Of a DNA stretch of 64,000 nucleotides, positions 1-9,848 are shown piece by piece. Position 1 is the first letter of the stretch. Each line of letters starts with the position of its first letter. Location: contig MU270117.1 in NCBI GenBank assembly GCA_021432635.1, positions 1 through 64,000 on the forward strand, in the 5' to 3' direction. This stretch comes from Thozetella sp. PMI_491 (lineage: Eukaryota > Ascomycota > Sordariomycetes > Chaetosphaeriales > Chaetosphaeriaceae). A program made the translations under genes and the position numbers. Below the pieces are notes generated by a model. That model was not told where the DNA came from. It ran no database searches and was given only the letters and a program-made list of their open reading frames with translations.

Positions 1-368
1 TCCCACAGTTTTGATCCATCCCACGGTTTTGTGACCCCCTACGAAGTAGGGGGTCTTACGAGCTCTCGCACAGACCCCCGAGTATGCATATGCACCACTC
101 CTTGGTATCCTATTTGGCGTGCTGACTAATATTTTGCAGTGGAAACCTCGGGAGCAGCCACTGCGTCCCCTTGTCTCTCACCGAGCTTGCTAGTCAACTT
201 CGGATTTTATGATCCGCTATTTTGAGCTCACGGGAGCCTCGCCTATTCCTTCGGTACTAGAGTAGACCGGCAAGAGCCCACGAAGACTGGCCATCATCTC
301 ACTACGTGGCTGAGGAGTCGGCCTGCGGCTGCTACCACCGGCAACCTCCCCGCCAAACACATCCGCCT
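1..368. other. Upstream intergenic stretch with a short perfect hairpin
   Basis: No gene is visible here; it is the presumed promoter and 5' leader of the reductase gene that follows. The one structured element is a perfect inverted repeat at 33-55: a 10-base arm GACCCCCTAC, a 3-base loop and its exact complement. An imperfect direct repeat (TCCCACAGTTTTG at 1-13, TCCCACGGTTTTG at 18-30) lies just before it. Confidence 0.5.
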
Positions 369-1784
369 ATGTGTGTAACCGTCAGAGGAGGCGTTGTGCT
401 GCTGGCAAGGTCGTCCGCCCAGCGGCGCCTCGCCGCCGTTTCTCGGCTTCCTTCGCGCTTCATGGCTTCTCATGCCCCCCTTCCGTGCCCCCGAGGGGTC
501 GACCCGGATGCGTCGCCTCCGTCGCCGAGGCTGTGGGCCTGGACTCCCGAAAATTTGCCCGGCACGCCCGGCACGCCCGCTCCCGAGGCCGGCGGCGGCA
601 CACGGGTGGTCTCCGAGGCCGTTGCAGGCTCGAGTCGGAGAATCTTCATCCTAGGCGTCGGGAACCTCGGTCGGCTCTATGCCTCCGCGCTAGCCAGCCT
701 CCCGGACCGGCCCCCCATCACCCTCGTGGTCCATCGGAGGGCCCTCCTAGAGCAATGGCTTGCACATCCTGCCATCCAGATCACCCGGTCCGGCGTCACA
801 GACCACGCCACTTCGTTTGATATCGAGTGGTGGACCGAGGAGAGACCAGCTACTGGACTTGCCAGGGAGGTCTCCGGGGGTTCCAAGATCCGCAACCTGA
901 TCATCGCCACCAAAGCACCCGATGCGCTTGTGCAGGCAGACAGGGTGCGGCGCTATCTGGATTCGCACTCCACGGTCGCCTTTGTCCAAAACGGCATGAG
1001 CAGGCTGTGGCCTCCGGACGGCCTGGCCTACAGTAGCAAGCGCTACCCCCCCGGCCAGCATCCCAACTGGGTAGCTTGTATCACCATGCACGGCGTCTAT
1101 TCCACCGGGCCCTTCGCCAGCGTTCACGCCTCGCCTGCCGACGTTTCTGTCGGCCACGTCTTGCCGAACCCGGAGACGCGGGAGGATGCTGGCTACTTGG
1201 TGCAGCAGATCGTGACCGCTCCTCACCTCGCAGCTCGCGCAGTCGCGCGGCCGATGTTGTGGGTCCTCCAGCTGGAGAAGCTCGTCGTCAACTCCGTCAT
1301 CAACCCCTTGACTGCCATTCTGCGGTGCAGAAACGGCCAGCTGTTTGCAAATCCCGGAGGCAACGTGGAACGTGTCGTGGAGCTGTTGCTCGAGGAAGCG
1401 AGCTGCGTCCTGCAAGCCCTGGCGCGTCATGACGCCGCCATCGAGATTCTCAGTGACGAGCAGCCGTCTGCTGCCGCTACGGACGTGTACGCCAGCCAGA
1501 CGGCGATGGTTGAACGGGTTTCCTACGCTCGACTCCGGGAGATGTTGTTCCGGGTGGGAGAGAAGGTCAAGGACAACATCAGCTCGATGCTCCAAGATGT
1601 GCGAGCTGGAAAGCCGACCGAGATTAGCGAGTTCAACGGCTGGATCGTGGACACGGCAAAGAGCCTTGGAAATCTGGATGTGACGAACCACGAGACCATC
1701 ATTCGTCTCGTGCAGGATGGCGCCACACTTGGGGAAGAGGATCTGGGTAAATACTTCCCTCTTGCCAAAGCACCCTCGCCATGA
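369..1784 (+). CDS. 2-dehydropantoate 2-reductase-like protein (ketopantoate reductase family)
   Basis: A single-exon gene. From the first in-frame ATG (369) it encodes 471 residues; a second ATG at 462 gives 440. The ApbA/PanE family reduces ketopantoate to pantoate with NADPH in pantothenate and CoA synthesis. The Rossmann motif GVGNLGRLYAS sits near residue 97. The C-terminal family block KLVVNSVINPLTAI is near residue 303 and includes the conserved Lys and Asn residues, followed by a second conserved stretch containing EISEFNGWIVD. The first 60-90 residues, before the Rossmann fold, are low-complexity and rich in Arg, Pro and Ser; they may be a mitochondrial presequence or a disordered leader. 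Fungi carry several paralogues of this family, so the exact substrate is not assured. The gene is tail-to-tail with rad26. Confidence 0.85.
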   Translation: MCVTVRGGVVLLARSSAQRRLAAVSRLPSRFMASHAPLPCPRGVDPDASPPSPRLWAWTPENLPGTPGTPAPEAGGGTRVVSEAVAGSSRRIFILGVGNLGRLYASALASLPDRPPITLVVHRRALLEQWLAHPAIQITRSGVTDHATSFDIEWWTEERPATGLAREVSGGSKIRNLIIATKAPDALVQADRVRRYLDSHSTVAFVQNGMSRLWPPDGLAYSSKRYPPGQHPNWVACITMHGVYSTGPFASVHASPADVSVGHVLPNPETREDAGYLVQQIVTAPHLAARAVARPMLWVLQLEKLVVNSVINPLTAILRCRNGQLFANPGGNVERVVELLLEEASCVLQALARHDAAIEILSDEQPSAAATDVYASQTAMVERVSYARLREMLFRVGEKVKDNISSMLQDVRAGKPTEISEFNGWIVDTAKSLGNLDVTNHETIIRLVQDGATLGEEDLGKYFPLAKAPSP

Positions 1785-2352
1785 TGCCACCAACTCGAGC
1801 TCTTGGCCCCTTCCCAGCTCAGGCAGAGATTAAGAATCTTGAGGATTGCGGCCTGATTGTCGAAGCCAGTGCGTGAGTTGCACGCGCAGCTCGGCCGTCA
1901 GAATTCCTTATTGGGTAGAAAAAGAATAGGAAAACCGATCGGCGCCTTGCGTCTCAGCCGACAAACTCGCAACTGTCTCAGTAGTGTAGTCGATATAACA
2001 GCTGCCGCTAGATAAAGTACGGCAGCTAGCTACCTCCGTAACTGATACCCAGCCTAGCAGACGATAGCTGCTAGGTCACCTATGAAATCCAACAGATGCT
2101 TACAAGAGCGTACATGCCACAGCTGCCATGGCCATGGACGCCGCGGCGCAAGAGAACCTTGTTCACGAGAGAAGGGAGGCGGAATGTGTTATCTTTCAGC
2201 GCCTTGCTTACTTGGCTTAGACGTATTCTTCTCTGCCTATGATCTTCTCTCGGCTTGCGCAAATCCGTCTCCGGCCCGGGCCCGACAGCCCCCTCTGCAA
2301 TCGCCAACTGGTAGGTGCAGTTAGTTGCCTAGTTGGTGCCTGCATCAGAAAA
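1785..2352. other. Intergenic, convergent 3' ends
   Basis: This is the space between the 3' ends of the reductase gene (+) and rad26 (-). I see no gene, RNA or repeat in it; it presumably holds both 3' UTRs. Confidence 0.6.
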
Positions 2353-5300
2353 TCACTGATATGCTGGTCGCAACGACCAGACTCCCCTCATTGCAGATCC
2401 GCGTTTGTCCAGCTTGGCCACCTTTTCCAGCGCTTTCTTGAACTCATCCGCCTGCCGGCTGCCAGCACAGTACCTGTTGAAATGGTCCACGAGCACCTTT
2501 GACGGTACTTGGCCGCTGTGGCGCTTGATGAAGAGCGGGATCATCCTCTCGAAGTCCTTAGCTGTCAGGTTACGGTCAGAACTGCCTGAGGAGCCCGGGG
2601 TGCCGGGCGTGCCTGGCCGTGAGCTCCCGGGACGGGCTGGGCTGCTGTCACCGAGACCCTGACGGCCAGAGAGCGCGCTGAGGACGCCAGCAGAGCTCGG
2701 TCCCCCAGCACCGCGTCCCCGGCGGTTGTTTCTGGGCCGACCGGCTTCGCCAAGCTCGCCTGTCCAAGTCACGGTGCCGATTGGCACGCTGCGTGCCTCT
2801 TCTTCGGCTCTCCGTAAGCTCAAGGCAGCCTGCGCCGCGACCTTGTTGGCTTCTTGCTGGAGCATCTTCCGGTCGGCCTTGACCCTGCCGTTCATTATCT
2901 CTTCATGCTCTAGCGCGCTATGCACGGACTGAGCAAATATGCCTTCCATGAGCCGATCTTCTTCGTTCCCGGGAGGCTTCTCTTGGTCCTGGTACGCCTC
3001 GAGCCCCGCTACGCCTTCGATATTGCGCAGCGCGCCCTCGTCATCGCGATTCCCATCCTGGGGAGACTCCTTCTTCGGCCCAAGCGCGACGGGGCCGACG
3101 TCGCTGCCTGGGAGCACGATCTCAGTAGGCCCTTGGGCCTTGAAATTCTCAACTTCGCTGCCCTTGAATAGCTCGCTCGTCTCCGTCGTGCCCTCCTCGT
3201 AGGAGCTCAGCGTGAAGAGGTCGTGCATATCGTGCATGTTAAAGGTGGTCCGCTGCTTAGGGTCCTTCAAGACTTTGTTTGAGAGGAATTGCTTGAAGAT
3301 CTGGCGGTGGTAGATCTTCTCCTCAATTGTGCCCGCCGTCATGAGGCGATAGATGGTGACCTCCTTCTTCTGGCCCAGCCGCCACGCCCGCTCCCGGGCT
3401 TGCATGTCCGTGGACGGGTTCCAGTCCGGATCAAAGATTAGGACCCGGTTCGCGCCGGTAAGGTTGACCCCCAAGCCCCCGACCTTGGTAGTGAGGAGGA
3501 AGATGTGGAGGTCGGCCTCGTGGTTGAATCGATCGACTAGCGCCTGGCGGTCCTTGACAGCGGTCCGGCCGTCCATGCGCAGGTAGTTGATGCCGTCCTG
3601 GCGCTTTACAAACTCTTCGATGATGTCCAGCATTTGGACCCCCTGGCAGAAGAGCAACGTCTTATGGCCAAGACGCTTCCACATGGGAATCAACGACTTC
3701 ACCACTTGCATTTTGCCCGACTTGGTGGCGCTACCCCAACCCGGCTTGTCCCGCAGCCTGGGGTCGAGGAGGTCCGGGTGGTTACATATCTTGCGGAGAA
3801 TGTCGATTCCATATATGGACTGGCGCCGCTTTCCTAGTATGGCGTTCATATCGTCCGACTTGAGGAATAACTCATAAGCCTGGCGCTGGGGCTCGGTCAG
3901 CTTGCAGAAGAGAACCTGCTCGCTCTTTTTTGGCAGGTCTGCAGCGACATCGACCTTGAGGCGCTGCAGAAGATAAGGACTGATCGCTTCCTTAAGAGTC
4001 TCGGCACACTTCTGGGCCGTCATGATCTGCAGATTGGTGGCGTTTGCGTAGCCCCCAAGCTTGATGGGGATCTCAAATTGGTTGCGGAAGTTGACGAGGG
4101 TGCCTAGGCGCATCGGATAAATAAAGTCGAAGAGAGACCAAAGCTCTGTGAGGTTATTCTGCATCGGCGTGCCGGAGAGGATGATCCGGTTCGGCGTCCG
4201 GAGCTCCTTGGAGTAGATGGTGATGGCCGTGTTGGGGTTGCGAATCTTGTGTCCTTCGTCGAGAACCGCATAGCCCCATTCCACCGGGATCAAGACGTCC
4301 TCGTAGGTCTGGAGGCCAGCGTACGTCGTTACAAGCACGTGGCCGTGCTGCACGACACGATCGACAATCTTTCGGACCGCCTGGTCGAATTTGCTGGGGG
4401 TTTTCTTTTTGGCCCCGTCCCATTCCTGCTCTTCATCTCCCTCTATTCGATCCTCGTTGCGGAGATTCAGGAGGCCACTGCCAGAGGAGTGCAGGATGGA
4501 TACACGCAGAGGCGGCCACCAACGATGGAACTCATTGACCCATTGCTGCAGTACCGTGGCGGGCGCCACCACGATGACGGGCTTATCGAGCTTCTTGCTA
4601 TAGTGCAAAGCGGCGACAAACGATATCAGCTGCACGGTCTTTCCCAGACCCATTTCATCACCGACAATGCCGCCAACTTGCTGGCTGTAGAGCTCGGCCA
4701 GCCACTGGACTCCTGTCTTCTGGTAGTCGAATAGGGAAGGGTAGATGTCGCCCGGGAGGCGAAGGCCGCTGGAGAATTCATGATCAGCCTGGTCAGGAGA
4801 GGGCTTGAACCATTCATCAGTGTCGTCTACGCCTGGCTCTGACGCTTGGCCATCTTGACGGCGGCGTCGGGCCCGGCTTCGACGGTCGACCCAGTCCTGC
4901 AGTCTGCTCTGGTAAACGCCCTCGTTGCCATCGTCGATACCACTAAGATCAAGCTTCCCGGCAGCGTCCTTAGCGCCTTTCTTCCGCTTAGTCTTTTGTG
5001 GCTTGGTGGTCATATCCACGTCGTCCGACTCGTCTGCAACCAGGGATTCCGATGGATCCGTTTCAGACGGTGCGCCGCCGGGGGTGAACTCATCAGACGA
5101 CCCGGCATCGCCTCGGATTCTTCGCTTCTTCCGTGGGCGCAGGGAGAACTCGCTCTCGACACCTGAGCTCACAGCGCTGGCATCTTCGGAAAAGCCAGGT
5201 AGCCGTAAATTCTGGTGTGAACGAGGGCCATCGTCTCCGACAAGACGCTCTGCGATCGCATCCTCCTCGGCATTGACAACGGCGTTGGCAAGATCTCCCT

Positions 5301-5907
5301 CCAAGCCGTCGGGTAGCGGCCCGCCCACCTGCGCAAATGGAGTAATCTTGCCAGTGCGTATCAGGTATTCTCGCCGGGTCTCATTGGGCAGCATGCCACT
5401 GCTGCCGGCAGCTGTACCGCTAGTTGCCATCTCACTATCCTTGTGTCGCTGCTCGATGCGAGCTTTGAAGTCGGAGATGTCTTTGGAGCATGTGTCAATC
5501 TCGGCATCTATGCGTGCGATGTCGCGCTGGGTGCGAAGCCTCAAGGCCTGGTTCCCCTGGAGCCCGAGGCGTTGTAGCTTCTGCTCCTGTGTGCGCTTCT
5601 GGGTCTCGAGTTTCGACCTCGCAAGCTCGGCCTTCTCGATGCGTTTCTGGTCCTTCTTGTCTTCGGCATCAAGCAATGCCTGGCTGGCCTGCAAGGTGAT
5701 GTCGCGCTCAATGTCATCTTGATTCCGTACATTCTCGGTCAAGGTTTGGAGCGCGGATTGTTCATCCAGTTCCCCCAACTCGGAGGTGACAGCCGCATCA
5801 CCAAAGAAGGAGTCAGGGTGGCCCATGGCGCCCGGAGAACTATCTCTCTCATCGTCGCCGGCTTGATTGCCGGGAGACGCAGTCTGAAACCCTTCCAGAG
5901 AAGCCAT
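2353..5907 (-). CDS. rad26: DNA repair ATPase Rad26 / CSB (ERCC6) homologue
   Basis: An SNF2-family DNA-dependent ATPase that acts on stalled RNA polymerase II in transcription-coupled nucleotide excision repair. It is a single exon of 1,184 residues from the ATG at 5907. The order is as in Rad26/CSB: an N-terminal coiled coil rich in Lys, Glu and Gln (about residues 60-150); an acidic and basic disordered region with KRKK/RPRKKRR-type nuclear signals (about 240-310); then the SNF2 core. The Walker A motif GDEMGLGKT is near residue 420 and the DEAH-like box LDEGH near 551. The family signature SGTPMQNNLTELWSLFDF and motif VI (ARERAWRLGQ, near 837) are also present. The tail has a Gly/Ser/Pro-rich linker and a conserved helical end with FIKRHSG, matching the C-terminal region of fungal Rad26. 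Length and motif set agree with family norms and no damage is visible. Confidence 0.95.
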   Translation of the reverse strand: MASLEGFQTASPGNQAGDDERDSSPGAMGHPDSFFGDAAVTSELGELDEQSALQTLTENVRNQDDIERDITLQASQALLDAEDKKDQKRIEKAELARSKLETQKRTQEQKLQRLGLQGNQALRLRTQRDIARIDAEIDTCSKDISDFKARIEQRHKDSEMATSGTAAGSSGMLPNETRREYLIRTGKITPFAQVGGPLPDGLEGDLANAVVNAEEDAIAERLVGDDGPRSHQNLRLPGFSEDASAVSSGVESEFSLRPRKKRRIRGDAGSSDEFTPGGAPSETDPSESLVADESDDVDMTTKPQKTKRKKGAKDAAGKLDLSGIDDGNEGVYQSRLQDWVDRRSRARRRRQDGQASEPGVDDTDEWFKPSPDQADHEFSSGLRLPGDIYPSLFDYQKTGVQWLAELYSQQVGGIVGDEMGLGKTVQLISFVAALHYSKKLDKPVIVVAPATVLQQWVNEFHRWWPPLRVSILHSSGSGLLNLRNEDRIEGDEEQEWDGAKKKTPSKFDQAVRKIVDRVVQHGHVLVTTYAGLQTYEDVLIPVEWGYAVLDEGHKIRNPNTAITIYSKELRTPNRIILSGTPMQNNLTELWSLFDFIYPMRLGTLVNFRNQFEIPIKLGGYANATNLQIMTAQKCAETLKEAISPYLLQRLKVDVAADLPKKSEQVLFCKLTEPQRQAYELFLKSDDMNAILGKRRQSIYGIDILRKICNHPDLLDPRLRDKPGWGSATKSGKMQVVKSLIPMWKRLGHKTLLFCQGVQMLDIIEEFVKRQDGINYLRMDGRTAVKDRQALVDRFNHEADLHIFLLTTKVGGLGVNLTGANRVLIFDPDWNPSTDMQARERAWRLGQKKEVTIYRLMTAGTIEEKIYHRQIFKQFLSNKVLKDPKQRTTFNMHDMHDLFTLSSYEEGTTETSELFKGSEVENFKAQGPTEIVLPGSDVGPVALGPKKESPQDGNRDDEGALRNIEGVAGLEAYQDQEKPPGNEEDRLMEGIFAQSVHSALEHEEIMNGRVKADRKMLQQEANKVAAQAALSLRRAEEEARSVPIGTVTWTGELGEAGRPRNNRRGRGAGGPSSAGVLSALSGRQGLGDSSPARPGSSRPGTPGTPGSSGSSDRNLTAKDFERMIPLFIKRHSGQVPSKVLVDHFNRYCAGSRQADEFKKALEKVAKLDKRGSAMRGVWSLRPAYQ

Positions 5908-7224
5908 CACGAAGGCCAATGATTCCAAGGAGTTCTGGAGAGAACATAGAAGGGTTACGAGGTTTTAAAGAACGTGGTCGGGGATCTGCGACAATGTGTA
6001 CTGTCGTAGAATCCGGAAAGAGGGCGAAGAAGGGAAAGAAGAGCGAAAAAAAGAAAAAGAAAAAGAAAACCTCCGCCTCCTTTAGGTCGAACCAAGGCAG
6101 CAATCGCAAGGCGGGAGGCAATGATCGCTACCCTTTGTCCATTCGGAGGCGACAGCGGATGACGCAGAAGCTTATCGATAGCGAAGGAGGTGGCTGCCAG
6201 TCGCGAACTGAGAACTTGTTCAACTCGCGTCGTCAGCTGACTTGGGTCTGAAGTACGGACCAACGAGGCTTGATGACTAAACCCCGACGACTTGAATACA
6301 CCAGAGAAGTGCGCCTAGATTAGGCACCCCGAGCCTCGCTTTCTGCAAGCCTCATCAGCTTGCGTGACCATTTCCAAAGAATTTTAGAGTCTGCACGCTG
6401 AATTAACTCAGCTGTTATTTGTGACTGTCTGCCTGTGTGCCCCCACACACTCTTTGGCTGTCTCTCATTCTCACCAGGTGGCTCGAACGTTTTTACCATG
6501 TAACAACGCGTACAAATGTGAGCGTACCTTGATGGTGGTTGAGCCGTTTCTTTAACAAGCCACTGTAGGCTAAATGAGAGGAAACTCTGGCCACAGCAAC
6601 TCGTAATTGGGCGGACGAGGCAGAATCTTAGATTCGCGAAATGCAGAAAGTTCAAGCAGACGTGGGGAAGGGAAGAGACAAGAGACTGTGGACTTATTTC
6701 GAACAGCCGCGCGGGTTGTAAACCGCAAAGTCTATGCTCATTAGCTGCCAGTGCGGCGGCAAAGGATACGACTGGCCAAAGTAACTGGCAGCGGGGCGGA
6801 GAGTAGGACAAGATGGAGGAGGTTCAACAGTGAGTGGGGAGATTTGCAATGGGGTGATTTACAATGGCTGACAAAAAAAAGAAAAAAAAGAAGCAGCAAC
6901 CCTAGCATGAATTGGGCCTTCCCGAGAGCAGTAGCACCGGGGGCTTCAGGTCCCGAAGCTTGGGCCCGAAGCTCGGGCCTGCAAGGGGTTTGTTGGGTGG
7001 AGAATGCCTTGGCCGGGGGGTTATCATCTCCTAATGAACCACCTGTTACACGTGCAGTAGTAACATGTACAGTGCAGTACAGTACCACGCCTTTCAGAGG
7101 CAAAGCCACCACTGACTGCTAAAGGGCATATCGAAAGTCCCCGACTCGTCAGCTAGCGCCTAGCGTCCCTGGTATAAAGACACTCCTCACAGACAGCCTC
7201 GAAGTTCTCAATCAAGATCGCCAG
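5908..7224. promoter_or_regulatory. Divergent promoter region between rad26 and the hemerythrin gene
   Basis: About 1.3 kb separate two head-to-head start codons. A TATAAA box lies at 7173-7178, about 50 bp before the hemerythrin ATG. A TACAGTAC word (see findings) lies at 7078-7085, next to overlapping GTACAG/CAGTAC words. A purine-rich A/G block sits at about 6018-6070 near the rad26 start. I see no coding potential. Confidence 0.5.
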
Positions 7225-8234
7225 ATGATACGCAAATCTTCCTTGGATCACCTGCTTCCTCGCACCCGCATCCTCACCAGCCAGCTCGCACCGCCTCCAA
7301 CGACAGCTCATTTTCGGCGGCGTATCTCATCCGTCCCAGCGGCGCGCATTGCTGCAGCGCCTCCCCTCTCAGCACCCCACCTTACGACGCATCTTCTGCA
7401 CTATCGACGGGGGCACAGCATGGCCGCCCCTTGCGATGGGCAGGATGCTGCCAAGGCCGGCGCGAGCAAGCCTGCTGCGCCGGAGACGAGCTCGAGTTCT
7501 ACTGCGGATCCGGAACCGGAACTTCCTCCCTTGTCGCCGGAGCAGTTCCGCGTCTACAATCGGCTTGCGGTTACCATGAACTACTTCGTGCGTACCCCCC
7601 TTTCCCCCCTTCAATCTCCTGCCTGCTTACTTGCCTGCCTGCCCTCCCTGCCTACCGACCAGCCACTACCGAACTCCCTTGTTCACTTATCACTGCTAAC
7701 GCATCTTCTTCCCTACTAGCACGACCACTTTCGGAGGTCGTGGAACATACTATATGGTGCTTGCGAGTCCGGGAGACGCCCGTCCAACATGTCACTAAAG
7801 CAGTTTATTGACGAAGGTTAGCCATCCTCTCCCCCTAGTCGTGCCGGCCGTCCGGCCTCGCCTAACGCTGTCCTCCAGGTCTCCATCTCACCCAGTACCT
7901 AACGGCGCACCACGGCATTGAAGAGGCGCACATCTTCCCCCTGCTTGGACGGAAGATGCCGGAGTTCCGCTCCGGCGGGAAGGGCGGTGGTGGCCCGGCT
8001 GGAGAACTTGTGCGCCAGCACCGCCAGATCCATGCCGGAATGGATATGTTTGAGGAGTACCTGCGCAAGTGTCGCAACAGGGAAGTCGAGCTGGAGCTCA
8101 GCGTCATGAAGGAGAAGATGGACTCTTGGGGACCCGTTCTACTCACCCACCTGGATCAGGAAGTCGATACTCTACGCGCCGAGAACATGCGCAAGTACTG
8201 GACGATGGAGGAGATGAGGGCTATCCCCATGTGA
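7225..8234 (+). CDS. Hemerythrin/HHE-domain protein, probably mitochondrial
   Basis: Three exons: 7225-7587, 7720-7816 and 7879-8234, giving 271 residues. Both introns have GT..AG ends and the first has a CTAAC branch site. The HHE domain is a four-helix bundle that binds a di-iron centre. The likely iron ligands are all present: HDHFR at the start of exon 2, then HHGIEE, HRQIH and HLDQEVD in exon 3. The first 70 residues are rich in Arg, Ser, Leu and Ala with few acidic residues, which fits a mitochondrial targeting sequence. An internal Met (MAAPCDGQ) could give a form without the leader. The physiological role (oxygen or iron sensing, nitrosative stress) cannot be told from the sequence. 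The 3' end faces that of the Cys-rich gene 163 bp away. Confidence 0.88.
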
Positions 8235-8397
8235 GCACGGTTCGTTGGAAGGGTACTGGGCGCGGGGCGCGGGTAGCTGGTTATAGAGGGTTCGTCGGCG
8301 CGAACCATTCGCATCTTGTTTATCGCACAGTTTGTATACATACACCGCCAGGGCATTTGATCATCCTCTTTTTCACCTAAATGTAGACGCGCTCTAG

Positions 8398-9848
8398 TCA
8401 AGCTCCACACACTTCTGAACATCCCCCATCCGGGGCCATGTTCGCGATGCCGAGCTTGACACCTTCCTCGGTGAGAGCCACGGCATCGACAGTGTCAGTT
8501 TCGTCGGCCAGAGAATCACCATCAAATATTCGTTCCTCTCCCAGCTCCTCCTCTAGCTCGTCCCACAAGCTTCTACCTTCGGCCAGGAGCAACTCTTCCT
8601 TCATGTTCGAAAATGGGAGCGGTGTGTCGCACGCTAGCCCCAGTGTGTGCGTGCTGTGGGCGACCAAATTGGTTGGCGGAAGGGAGCGGTCTGCTTGCAG
8701 AAGATGGCCAGCAACGGAGCCTTGGCCATTGTGTCTCGTACTCTCATTTTCCTGGTGGGCGGATGAGCTGCGCTCTGTGCTGCTATCGGGGTTCGTTGGG
8801 GCCATCTGGCACTTCAGTCAGATGTCGATCGTACAAATCTATCCAGACCGCCAGGAGTGACAGTGCCCAGGTGCAGAACGAAAGACTCACTGTGGGAACA
8901 GCTCGACAGCCGAGGTTGCTCGCGACCTTGGGGTCGTGTATCGGCCGGCCGCCACTATAGAGGAAAGAGAATCCTGTGACCAGATCCGGCGAGAGATGGC
9001 CGTTCACGACGCCATCGAGACTTGCCCAAGTCTTATCTCGGCCGTGTCGGTGACAGACCTGACAGACCTTAAAGCTGCATTCAGTACCTACCTTTGGGGC
9101 CCAGTCCGCGCTGCCGCCCAGCTGTGGGGAATGTCTGTCTCGAGTGATCGCCTCCCGGACCTATGAATCGGCCTCAGTCGAGCTGTTGGAGATGATACAA
9201 ATCGGCGACGATGCACCCGCCACATACCTTATCTCGCTGGTCAAGGATTGTGACGATTTGTGCCGGGCTATACGATGCCAGATTGTCAACGCCGATCTCG
9301 AATACGAAGTTATTTTTGCGGCCGCGCCGGTCTGGCCCGCCCTTTCCGAGTGACATTTGGTCGGCAAAAAAAGCCGCGAGGGAGTCCGGGGGGACCTGAA
9401 GTCGCTCTTCGGATCAGCGTGTGCCATCAACAGGGAGAGGGGAGACGAAAATGCTTCGTACAAATCGTCCGCGGAGCTTAGAGTCCATGGTGGTCAGCTC
9501 ATGGTCTTGGATACAGTAATAGAGCCATCCTGATGGGCCAAGACAGTGGCATTCATCGCAGCAGAACTGCTCACTATAGAGGCGAGTCATGATAATGTGG
9601 CCGCACTTTGGCTTCAGGTGATGGCGCTTCCTTGGGGATGGTAAGGGCGTTGAAGGACGGCGATACCCGTTGAAGGCGGACAGAGGGGGGGTGGTAACCC
9701 TACCGCCAGCTTCCGGGATGGACGGTGAAAGTTTGGTTGCCGGAGACCCATTTCCCATTGGTTTACCTGTGTACGCTTCCTCGGGCAACGAGTAGTCGCT
9801 CATGGTGTCACACACGTGCCGTGGCTGGTATTGAGTAGAGGCGGTCAT
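8398..9848 (-). CDS. Conserved-looking Cys-rich protein of unknown function
   Basis: Four exons on the minus strand: 9462-9848, 9228-9395, 8891-9160 and 8398-8805. All splice phases are zero and the total is 410 residues. I do not know a function. Two cysteine clusters stand out. At residues 82-112 a CGH...CCDEC...C arrangement looks like a small zinc-binding module followed by GPSGWLYYC. At about 213-221 there is ECSFKVCQVCH, followed by a segment containing WASLDGVVNG. The C-terminal exon is acidic (ELEEELGEERIFDGDS). The N-terminus is Ser/Pro-rich and probably disordered; an alternative start is Met16. A GT..AG pair inside exon 3 (9059-9091) would make a 33-nt intron, which is too short; reading through keeps the frame. 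I have an impression of similar fungal hypothetical proteins, but that is memory, not a search. Confidence 0.75.

Noticed and set aside
306-368. An upstream extension of the ketopantoate reductase frame to position 306
   Set aside because: The codon at 306 is GTG, not ATG. The first in-frame ATG is at 369, so the extension is not used in the model.
9059-9091. A GT..AG pair that would make a 33-nt intron in the Cys-rich gene
   Set aside because: It is shorter than any normal fungal intron, and reading through keeps the frame and a cysteine cluster (ECSFKVCQVC).
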